DNA of 8,243 nucleotides from CAMBDR01 sp046597185 (lineage in GTDB: Bacteria; Pseudomonadota; Gammaproteobacteria; Burkholderiales; Burkholderiaceae_D). Where the stretch lies: contig JBKJLF010000813.1 of assembly GCA_046597185.1 (NCBI GenBank), forward strand, positions 1 to 8,243. Direction: 5' to 3'. A program made the translations under genes and the position numbers. Under the pieces are notes generated by a model. The model was given only the letters and a program-made list of their open reading frames with translations, had not been told where the DNA came from and ran no database searches. This document shows, in pieces, positions 1 to 6,209 of the stretch. The first letter of the stretch is position 1, and every line of letters starts with the position of its first letter.

Positions 1-1
1 C

Positions 2-34
2 TTAATCCAATGAAACGGTAATGTACTGGCGCAT
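2..34 (-). CDS. Ten-codon reading frame with strong RBS: leader peptide or broken gene start
   Basis: On the minus strand an ATG at 34-32 follows a good Shine-Dalgarno sequence, AGGAGAG (45-39), with 4 bases between. The frame reads MRQYITVSLD and stops with TAA at 4-2, one base from the window edge. A well-placed ribosome binding site, a possible TAGAAT -10 box and operator-like repeats upstream suggest translation really begins here. It could be a short leader peptide ahead of a gene lying outside the window, or the start of a gene broken by a mutation or sequencing error. I do not recognise the peptide, and a chance match is possible. Confidence 0.25.
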   Translation of the reverse strand: MRQYITVSLD

Positions 35-53
35 GATGCTCTCCTGCTGACTA

Positions 54-110
54 TTTACACGTATTCTACGTGCAAACTGGCGTATTTGCACGCCATATTT
101 GTCATGTAAA
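54..110. repeat. Four alternating TTTRCAYG half-sites forming two imperfect palindromes (operator-like)
   Basis: Four copies of an 8-base half-site occur in alternating orientation: TTTACACG at 54-61 (plus), TTTGCACG at 76-69 (minus), TTTGCACG at 85-92 (plus) and TTTACATG at 110-103 (minus). The first pair forms a 23-bp palindrome (54-76) with ten-base arms around TTC, with a single mismatched pair (57 against 73). The second pair is centred about 32 bp away, roughly three helical turns. An inner hairpin TGGCGT (78-83) / ACGCCA (90-95) overlaps them. This arrangement resembles a binding site for two dimers of a helix-turn-helix regulator. The regulator is unknown. Confidence 0.5.
63..91 (-). 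promoter_or_regulatory. Possible minus-strand promoter inside the palindromes
   Basis: On the minus strand TAGAAT (68-63) matches the sigma70 -10 consensus at five of six positions and sits in the centre of the first palindrome. A weak -35, GTGCAA (91-86), lies 17 bases upstream and overlaps the third half-site. Transcription would begin near 55, just before the AGGAGAG ribosome binding site at 45-39. A regulator bound at the half-sites would cover both promoter elements. The -35 match is poor, so the assignment rests mostly on the -10 box and the context. Confidence 0.3.
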
Positions 111-139
111 ACGAGGACGTGAACATTGAATCCGGCACA

Positions 140-160
140 GGGGGCACGCTTTGTGCCCTC
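140..160 (-). terminator. GC-rich hairpin downstream of ppc, possible terminator without a T-run
   Basis: The perfect 6-bp stem GGGCAC (142-147) / GTGCCC (153-158) can be extended by one G-T and one G-C pair to 140-160. It lies 22 bases beyond the ppc stop codon, where a transcription terminator is expected. A second GTGCCC at 161-166 could compete for the same arm. No run of T follows on the minus strand, so it is either a weak intrinsic terminator or a structure that stabilises the 3' end of the message. Confidence 0.3.
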
Positions 161-181
161 GTGCCCACCCGATTCTACAAC

Positions 182-3094
182 TTAGCCCGTATTGCGCAAG
201 CCCGCCGCCACCCCATTAATCGACAAATGAATCCCGCGATGCACCCGAATATCAATCTTATCCGGATCATTGGCCACCGCCCGGTGCCGTTTAATCAATT
301 CCACCTGCAAGTGATTAAGCGGATCAAGATACGGGAAGCGGTTGCTGATCGACTTGGCCAATTGCGGGTTATTACCCAGCCGCTCGCTTAGCCCGGTAAT
401 ATCAACCAGGCATTGCGTGGTGCGCGCATGTTCTTCTTCAATTCGCTTGAAAATGCGCTGGCGCAGTTTTTTGTCCGCCACCAGCTCGGCATAGCGCGAA
501 GCCAGGCCCAAATCGGTTTTCGACAAAACCATGTCCATATTCGAGAGCAAGGTGGCAAAAAACGGCCACTCGCTAAACATGGCACGCAAAATCGCTTTGC
601 GCTTGGGGCGATCACGCTCGCTACTCTCTTCCAACCAGGAATTAATCGCGCTGCCAAAACCATACCAACCCGGTAACAGCAAACGACACTGGCCCCAGGA
701 AAAGCCCCACGGAATGGCGCGTAAGTCTTCGATCCGGCGCGTGGCCTTGCGCGAGCTTGGGCGCGAGCCAATATTGAGTTCGGCAATTTCTGAAATCGGC
801 GTGGCCGAGAAAAAATATTCGGTAAAGCCCGGTGTTTCATACACCAAATTGCGATAGGCCCGATAGGCCCGATCCGACAATTCCGCCATCACCGCCTCAA
901 ATTCGGCCAGCCGTTTGGCATGTTTGGGCGCGTTCGGCTGCGGCATGAGCGAGGCTTCCAGCGTGGCCGCTACCAATAATTCCAGGTTTTTTCGGCCAAT
1001 TTCCGGGTTGGAGAATTTGGACGAAATAATTTCACCCTGCTCAGTCAAGCGAATGCGCCCGTTCACCGTGCCCAGCGGTTGCGCCAAAATCGCCTGATAG
1101 CTCGGGCCACCGCCACGGCCTACCGTGCCGCCCCGGCCATGGAATAAACGTAACTTGACTTTGGCACGGTCAAAAATTTCCACCAGACGGGTTTCGGCTT
1201 TGTATAATTCCCAATTCGAGGTGAGAAAGCCGCCATCTTTATTCGAATCCGAATAACCCAGCATCACTTCCTGCATCTGCCCCTGCTTGGCCAAAATCGC
1301 TTGCACCATCGGAATGGCCATTAATTGTTCCATGATTTCGGCGGCACGCTGTAAATCGGGAATGGTTTCAAACAAGGGTATGACCATTAATTCGAGTTCA
1401 CCCTGATTTGGCTTCCAGGTGTCGCGCAGCAAACCGGTTTCTTTTTGCAAGACCATCAGTTCCAGCAAATCAGAAACGGTTTCAGTGTGCGAAATAATAT
1501 AGTTACGTACCGAACGCGGGCCAAAGCGTTGCCGGATTTCTTTGGCGCAACGCAATACATTCAACTCCGATTCGGTTTCGGCACTGTAAGTTAAATAGGG
1601 CGAGCACATCAGGCGCGGGTGGCTCAGTTCAGACAGTAGCAACTTGATTTTTTCTTCTTCATTCAATTCATGGTAGGCCGGTACGATGTCAGCCTGCGCC
1701 ATTAATTCAGACAAGACCCGTTCATGCACATCCGAACTTTGGCGCATATCGAGCGAGGCCAAATGGAAGCCAAAGATTTCTGCCGCGCGTTTCAAACGGG
1801 CCAAACGCGGTTTCACCAGCACTGCACCATGATTCGCTTGCAAGGAATCGATTAAAATTTGTAAGTCGCGGCAAAATTCGCCGATTTCGGCATACGGTGC
1901 TTCTTTGCCGATTTCATGGCGCAAAATGGCCATGTGACCGCGTTCGCGCGCGCTTGCGGCCAGGCGTGAGTACATTTCAATCAGGGCGCGCCTATAGGGT
2001 TCGTCGTCGCGATGGTTGGAGGTGTCGGGCGAACTATTGGCTAAACCTTCGAGTTCCGGGCTGATTTTAATCACCAGGGTGGAAATCGATAATTCCGCAC
2101 CGAGCTTGTGGATTTCATCCAGATAAAATTCAAAAATCGTGCCGGCATGGGCTTGCAGCGCATGCTTCATGGTGTTGGCATTCACATTCGGGTTGCCATC
2201 GCGGTCACCGCCGATCCAACTACCCATTTGTAAAAATACTTCACTGTCGGCCGAGCTTAAATTAATGTCGTCCGCGTCAAACGGGTATTGGGTGGCGATA
2301 TCGGCTTCAATATCGGTGTATAAAGCGGGCAATTCACGCATGAAGGTGATGCGGTAAAACGACAGCGCATTATTGATTTCATCGGCCACCGTGAGTTTGG
2401 TAAAGCGCAACATCCGGGTTTGCCACAGCGTGGCAATGCAGGCGTGAAGCAGGGTGGTGTTTTCCAAGCGCTCTTTGGGGGTTAAGGCGCGGTCGCGTTC
2501 GGCCAGCAGGCGCGCTACCTCACGTTCGGCATCCAAAATACTTTTGCGCTGCACTTCGGTGGGGTGGGCGGTCAAGACCGGTGAAATAAACGAGTCGCGG
2601 AAAAATTGTTTGACCTGGTTGCCACTCACACCGGCTTCACTCAGGCGTTTTAAGGCAAAGCCAATGCTGCCGGCCTGGGCCGGTTCTTCTGCCAACAAGG
2701 CAGCGCGGCGGGTGCGGTTTTGGTGTTGATCTTCGGCGATGTTGGCGAGGTGGGAGAAATAGGAAAATGCGCGTACCACCGAAATGGTTTGATCGCGCGT
2801 GAGTTTTTTGAGCAGGCGATCTAGCTCGGCCCCGGATTTGGCATCCGGTTTGCCATCGGAGCCACGGCGAAACCGCACCGCAGTCTGGCGTATGGTTTCC
2901 ACAATTTCGAATACGTCAGAACCTTCCTGGTCACGCAACACATCGCCCAATAGTCGACCCAGGAGGCGAATATCTTCCTTTAGTGCGAGATCGGGATCGA
3001 CTTCGGGTTTGCTGGTTTTGGCCGCAGTCGCCTGCGGTTTGGCTGCGGTTGCGACGCTGAGGCGCTGGGAGGCGGGAGGGGCTTTTTTGGCCAT
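182..3094 (-). CDS. ppc: Phosphoenolpyruvate carboxylase
   Basis: Cytoplasmic enzyme that carboxylates phosphoenolpyruvate with bicarbonate to oxaloacetate, refilling the TCA cycle. From the ATG at 3094-3092 it has 970 residues, somewhat longer than the E. coli enzyme. The excess is partly an Ala/Lys/Pro-rich N-terminal extension (about residues 2-35) ahead of the conserved core LALKEDIRLLGRLLG. Diagnostic motifs are present: LTAHPTE with the catalytic histidine at about 177, GGDRDGNPNV, GYSDSNKDGG, the glycine loop FHGRGGTVGRGGGP with His652 and Arg654, EQGEIISSKF, IPWGFSWGQCRLLLPGW, and the C-terminal LRNTG expected of an intact enzyme. An upstream in-frame ATG at 3223 would add 43 residues with no family resemblance, so I rejected it. 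No clear Shine-Dalgarno precedes the chosen start. It is divergent from hemC and appears monocistronic. No frameshift or missing key motif is seen. Confidence 0.97.
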   Translation of the reverse strand: MAKKAPPASQRLSVATAAKPQATAAKTSKPEVDPDLALKEDIRLLGRLLGDVLRDQEGSDVFEIVETIRQTAVRFRRGSDGKPDAKSGAELDRLLKKLTRDQTISVVRAFSYFSHLANIAEDQHQNRTRRAALLAEEPAQAGSIGFALKRLSEAGVSGNQVKQFFRDSFISPVLTAHPTEVQRKSILDAEREVARLLAERDRALTPKERLENTTLLHACIATLWQTRMLRFTKLTVADEINNALSFYRITFMRELPALYTDIEADIATQYPFDADDINLSSADSEVFLQMGSWIGGDRDGNPNVNANTMKHALQAHAGTIFEFYLDEIHKLGAELSISTLVIKISPELEGLANSSPDTSNHRDDEPYRRALIEMYSRLAASARERGHMAILRHEIGKEAPYAEIGEFCRDLQILIDSLQANHGAVLVKPRLARLKRAAEIFGFHLASLDMRQSSDVHERVLSELMAQADIVPAYHELNEEEKIKLLLSELSHPRLMCSPYLTYSAETESELNVLRCAKEIRQRFGPRSVRNYIISHTETVSDLLELMVLQKETGLLRDTWKPNQGELELMVIPLFETIPDLQRAAEIMEQLMAIPMVQAILAKQGQMQEVMLGYSDSNKDGGFLTSNWELYKAETRLVEIFDRAKVKLRLFHGRGGTVGRGGGPSYQAILAQPLGTVNGRIRLTEQGEIISSKFSNPEIGRKNLELLVAATLEASLMPQPNAPKHAKRLAEFEAVMAELSDRAYRAYRNLVYETPGFTEYFFSATPISEIAELNIGSRPSSRKATRRIEDLRAIPWGFSWGQCRLLLPGWYGFGSAINSWLEESSERDRPKRKAILRAMFSEWPFFATLLSNMDMVLSKTDLGLASRYAELVADKKLRQRIFKRIEEEHARTTQCLVDITGLSERLGNNPQLAKSISNRFPYLDPLNHLQVELIKRHRAVANDPDKIDIRVHRGIHLSINGVAAGLRNTG

Positions 3095-3293
3095 GATAAA
3101 GGTTCGCTTAAAATAAATGAAAAGATTAAATAAAATACGGCCTTCGCCACGGATTGCGTCGATTTGCTGCCAGGACGCATGATAAACTTGTGCAATATCA
3201 GTGCGTGCAATGTTGTCTTGCATTGTTTATTGATACAGTTTGCATCAACCCTTGCATCAACCCCCAGAAAAAATCTATTTTGAAAGTAGAACA
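3095..3293. promoter_or_regulatory. Divergent ppc/hemC intergenic region
   Basis: This AT-rich gap must hold the promoters of ppc (leftward) and hemC (rightward), but neither is clear-cut. For ppc, minus-strand TTTAAT (3130-3125) and TATTTT (3137-3132) are possible -10 boxes with poor -35 partners. For hemC, TTGCAT (3252-3257) followed after 18 bases by TATTTT (3276-3281) is a weak candidate, which would give a very short leader. GTGCAA occurs twice, 15 bases apart (3190-3195, 3205-3210), and CAATG (3208-3212) pairs with CATTG (3221-3225). These may be regulator sites or chance. Confidence 0.35.
3240..3263. repeat. 12-bp tandem repeat, two perfect copies
   Basis: TTGCATCAACCC is present twice head to tail (3240-3251, 3252-3263), upstream of hemC. 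The unit length is a multiple of three. Read in the hemC frame it would give LHQP twice, but it probably lies in the untranslated leader or promoter because the extra residues do not resemble HemC. Confidence 0.8.
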
Positions 3294-3329
3294 CCATTGA
3301 AGACCCCATTGAAGACCCCAGTGAAACTT
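3294..3329. repeat. 12-bp tandem repeat over the hemC start, two perfect copies plus a degenerate third
   Basis: CCATTGAAGACC occurs at 3294-3305 and 3306-3317, followed by the degenerate copy CCAGTGAAACTT (3318-3329). Each copy carries a potential start codon in the hemC frame (TTG 3297, TTG 3309, GTG 3321). The second and third starts each have GAAG, a weak Shine-Dalgarno element, six bases upstream, supplied by the previous copy. The repeat therefore duplicates a small translation-start module. Confidence 0.8.
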
Positions 3330-4250
3330 CCGTCAAAACTGATTATTGCTTCGCGTGAAAGTCGGCTTGCCATGTGGCAAGCGCAAGATGTTCAAGCGAA
3401 GCTGTCGCTATTATATCCGCAGTGCAGCATAGAAATTCTCGGAATGACCACGCGTGGTGATCAAATTCTTGATCGCAGCCTCTCCAAAGTGGGCGGTAAA
3501 GGCTTGTTTGTCAAAGAATTGGAGTTGGCCCTAGCCGATGGGCGCGCCGATTTGGCCGTGCATTCACTTAAAGATGTGCCGATGGAATTGCCTGAGGGCT
3601 ATGCCTTGCGCGCTTATCTGGAGCGTGAAGACGCGCATGATGCGCTGGTGTCGAACCAATATCAAAGTTTGGATCAATTGCCGCCCGGCTCCATCGTTGG
3701 CACCAGCAGCTTGCGGCGGCAAGCCTTGATTGCCGCACGTTACCCCGATTTAATCATTCAACCTTTGCGTGGTAATTTGGATACGCGGCTGGGTAAATTA
3801 GATCGCGGTGAGTATGCCGCCATTATCCTGGCCTGTGCCGGCTTGAAACGCCTGGGCTTGGCTTCACGCATCGCCGCGCTGTTGCCGTTTGAGCACAGCT
3901 TGCCGGCAGCCGGGCAGGGCGCAATGGCGGTGGAAGTATTTGATCGCGGCCAGGATTGGTTGCCGATGTTGGCGGCCTTAAATCATGCGCCAACGGAAAG
4001 CGCCACCCGCTGTGAGCGCGCGGTCTCGCGCGTGTTGGGTGGAAGTTGTCAAATTCCTTTGGCGGCCCATGCCACCTTGCAAGGCGAAGTGTTGTATTTA
4101 CGTGCGATGGTGGCCACTGTTGACGGTACGCGCATGGTCAGCACTGAAGTCAGTGGCCCAATGGATCAGCCAGAACAGCTTGGCCAGCAAGCGGCCGAGC
4201 AATTATTGGCGATGGGGGCGCAAGAAATTCTGGCGCAATGTCAAGCATGA
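3321..4250 (+). CDS. hemC: Hydroxymethylbilane synthase (porphobilinogen deaminase)
   Basis: Cytoplasmic enzyme that joins four porphobilinogen units into hydroxymethylbilane, using a covalently bound dipyrromethane cofactor. With the GTG start at 3321 it has 309 residues, the usual length. Visible motifs are IIASRESRLAMWQA near the N-terminus, DLAVHSLKDVP with the catalytic Asp85, GTSSLRRQA (127-135) with Arg132 and Arg133, LRGNLDTRL with Arg150 and Arg156 for substrate carboxylates, and GGSCQIPLA with the cofactor-binding Cys243. All are shifted by one from E. coli numbering (Asp84, Cys242), which supports this start. No ATG lies in a suitable place. TTG at 3297 or 3309 are alternatives, and the frame stays open to TTG 3240. 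It is first in an operon with hemD, which overlaps its end. The function is sure; the start codon is not. Confidence 0.95.
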   Translation: MKLPSKLIIASRESRLAMWQAQDVQAKLSLLYPQCSIEILGMTTRGDQILDRSLSKVGGKGLFVKELELALADGRADLAVHSLKDVPMELPEGYALRAYLEREDAHDALVSNQYQSLDQLPPGSIVGTSSLRRQALIAARYPDLIIQPLRGNLDTRLGKLDRGEYAAIILACAGLKRLGLASRIAALLPFEHSLPAAGQGAMAVEVFDRGQDWLPMLAALNHAPTESATRCERAVSRVLGGSCQIPLAAHATLQGEVLYLRAMVATVDGTRMVSTEVSGPMDQPEQLGQQAAEQLLAMGAQEILAQCQA

Positions 4251-5026
4251 GTCGGCCTACCGTTGTCATTACCCGACCCTTGGCCCAGGCGCAACATTTT
4301 GCCAGGCGAGTGGCCGCGGCGGGTATGAATTGCGACGTGGAAGTGTTGCCTTTGCTGGATATTTTGCCATTGGAGGATACCACGGCCTTGCGCCAGTGCC
4401 TGGCCGATCTGACACCCTATGCTTTGGTGGTATTTGTTAGCCCGAATGCGATTCAAGCCGCCTGGCCACATTGCCCGTACTGGCCGCGTGAAGTATCATT
4501 GGCGGTAATGGGTGAAGGCGGGCTGGCCGAGTTGGCATTGCATGGCGTGAATCAGGAAAATCGCACCATCCACCACCCTTTGAACCCCTTGCAAACCGAT
4601 TCCTCAACTCTGATTAGCGCGCTCGACTTGCCGTCACTGCGCGGTAAATCGGTTTTGGTGATACGTGGCGAATCAGGGCGTGAATTGTTGGCCGACGTGT
4701 TGCGTGAGGCTGGCGTGACGGTGCATCAGGTGGCAGCCTATCGGCGGCAAGCGCCCGTTTTTGATGCAATCCGGCGCATTCAGTTGTTGGAGATGTTGGC
4801 AGTCGATTCACGTTGGATTATTACCAGTTCCGAAGCCTTGCGTAATTTAAAGAAATGGGTCGAATCCCTGGGGGATTCGCGTTATGTTGTTGGAATACAA
4901 CGGAAAGCATTGATCGTTCCTCATGTCCGTATTGCGGAAACCGCACAGTCACTTGGGTTTGAGCAGGTATTGCTGACTGGATCAGGGGACGAAGCACTGC
5001 TTGCCGCGTTACAATCTAATTTATGA
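4247..5026 (+). CDS. hemD: Uroporphyrinogen-III synthase
   Basis: Cytoplasmic enzyme that closes hydroxymethylbilane into uroporphyrinogen III with inversion of ring D, the step after HemC. The 259 residues have the two-lobed family pattern: VVITRPLAQAQHFARRV at the N-terminus, VVFVSPNAI (61-69), VLVIRGESGRELLADVLREAG (136-156) followed by AAYRR with a conserved-type Tyr165, WIITSSEAL (190-198), and LGFEQVLLTGSGDEALL near the end. Sequence conservation is low in this family, so the operon position after hemC is important support. The start at 4247 overlaps the hemC stop as ATGA, a typical sign of translational coupling. An in-frame ATG at 4238 would add three residues. It ends in another ATGA overlap with hemX. 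In many Burkholderiales HemD and HemX are one fused protein; here they are separate. Confidence 0.93.
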   Translation: MSRPTVVITRPLAQAQHFARRVAAAGMNCDVEVLPLLDILPLEDTTALRQCLADLTPYALVVFVSPNAIQAAWPHCPYWPREVSLAVMGEGGLAELALHGVNQENRTIHHPLNPLQTDSSTLISALDLPSLRGKSVLVIRGESGRELLADVLREAGVTVHQVAAYRRQAPVFDAIRRIQLLEMLAVDSRWIITSSEALRNLKKWVESLGDSRYVVGIQRKALIVPHVRIAETAQSLGFEQVLLTGSGDEALLAALQSNL

Positions 5027-6207
5027 ACGACTTACCACACACCCCATCTGAGCCAACGGCTCCCCCCGCATCTGCCAAGCCAGAGGCGGCTGTACCTTTT
5101 TCTGACGCCGCTGCAGCCGCACCTGCGGCCGCACCCATATACCTGCCCGTAGCGACTGCGCCAGCTTCCAATGAGCGTGGCTTGATCGTTGCGGTCGCCA
5201 TCCTGGCTTTGTTGCTGGGGGTGCAATGGTATTTGAGTCAAACGGAAATTCGCAGCTTGCGTGAAGCGGTTGCCAATCGTTTGCAAGCGGGGGACGTCAG
5301 TAATATCGAAACCCGGGCCATTGCCAAATCGCTGCAAGATAGCAATCGCGATTGGCAAACCAAGGTCATTCAATTGGAAAATAAGCAGGTTGAAGCGCAG
5401 AGCCAGCAATTGGCTTTGGAACAGTTATATCAGGATTTATCCAAAAATCGGGATGAATGGGCTTTGGCCGAGATTGAACAAGTCATTTCCACCGCCAGCC
5501 AGCAATTGCAATTGGCTGGCAATGTGCAAGGTGCTTTAATCGCTTTGCAGAACGCGGATCGCACCTTGTCGCGCTCGGACAAGCCGCAATTTATTACGAT
5601 CCGCCGGGCGATCGCCAAAGATACTGAAAAATTAAAGTCTTTGCCCTTGCTTGATTTGACGGGTATTGCGGTGCGGCTTGATAGCGTGATTGGCCAAATC
5701 GATAGCTTGCCTTTGTTATCCGATGAAAAGCCGCCGCAGCCAGTAAGCCAGCCCAAAGCGCCATTGCGTATTTTGCAGCGTTCTGGCGTCAATGATAAAA
5801 AAGCCGAACCACTACCAGCCACCAGTTGGTTCCAAAGCCTGGAAGATACGCTGCAACGCTGGAGCCATGAAACCTGGCTCGACGTGCGCCAATTGGTGCA
5901 AGTGCGCACCGTCGATAAACCGGATGCCTTGTTGATGACGCCAACCCAGGCCTTTTATGCGCGTGAAAATGTCAAATTACGCCTGTTAAATGCGCGTTTG
6001 GCCTTGCTCTCGCGCAATGAATCTGCGTTTCGCAGCGATATGATCGCGGCACAGGATGGCATTACGAAATTTTTTGATACCCGCGCCAAGCAAACCCAAA
6101 CCGCCCAGGCATTTTTAAAGCAGGTTCAAGGCAGCAATTTATCGATTGAGATGCCCAATCTGTCTGCCAGTCTGGACGCGGTACGTAACTACAAAGCGAA
6201 GCCCTGA
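5023..6207 (+). CDS. hemX: HemX-like inner-membrane protein
   Basis: A 394-residue protein of the proteobacterial HemX family. Residues 1-50 are rich in Pro and Ala and probably cytoplasmic. A single transmembrane helix follows at about 53-70 (GLIVAVAILALLLGVQWYL), then a long Gln/Glu/Lys/Leu-rich coiled-coil stretch (about 75-150), and an alpha-helical domain probably in the periplasm, ending in the family-like SLDAVRNYKAKP. Its role is not established: it may help organise haem-pathway enzymes at the membrane. Members are often labelled uroporphyrin-III C-methyltransferase, but I see no SAM-binding methyltransferase motifs, so I do not use that name. It starts in an ATGA overlap with hemD, with no visible Shine-Dalgarno, implying translation coupled to hemD. 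It is followed two bases later by hemY. Confidence 0.9.
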   Translation: MNDLPHTPSEPTAPPASAKPEAAVPFSDAAAAAPAAAPIYLPVATAPASNERGLIVAVAILALLLGVQWYLSQTEIRSLREAVANRLQAGDVSNIETRAIAKSLQDSNRDWQTKVIQLENKQVEAQSQQLALEQLYQDLSKNRDEWALAEIEQVISTASQQLQLAGNVQGALIALQNADRTLSRSDKPQFITIRRAIAKDTEKLKSLPLLDLTGIAVRLDSVIGQIDSLPLLSDEKPPQPVSQPKAPLRILQRSGVNDKKAEPLPATSWFQSLEDTLQRWSHETWLDVRQLVQVRTVDKPDALLMTPTQAFYARENVKLRLLNARLALLSRNESAFRSDMIAAQDGITKFFDTRAKQTQTAQAFLKQVQGSNLSIEMPNLSASLDAVRNYKAKP

Positions 6208-6209
6208 TC

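Noticed and set aside
119..391. 90-codon plus-strand frame opposite the end of ppc.
   Set aside because: It begins with no ribosome binding site, lies mostly antisense to conserved ppc coding sequence, and has no recognisable protein features. It is a shadow frame.
853..870. 9-bp tandem repeat GATAGGCCC x2 within ppc.
   Set aside because: It encodes RAYRAY on the minus strand in a segment that fits the family (AYR.LVYETPGF). It is explained by coding sequence.
3095..3223. Upstream ATG at 3223 that would lengthen PEP carboxylase by 43 residues.
   Set aside because: The extra residues do not resemble the family, would fill most of the divergent promoter region, and have no ribosome binding site. 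The ATG at 3094 gives a sensible length.
3985..4440. 151-codon plus-strand frame spanning hemC and hemD in another frame.
   Set aside because: It overlaps conserved coding sequence of both genes (including the HemC cofactor cysteine region) and its translation is not protein-like.
5023..6207. Naming HemX a uroporphyrin-III C-methyltransferase.
   Set aside because: This is a common database label. The protein is a single-pass membrane protein with coiled coil and shows no SAM-dependent methyltransferase motifs.
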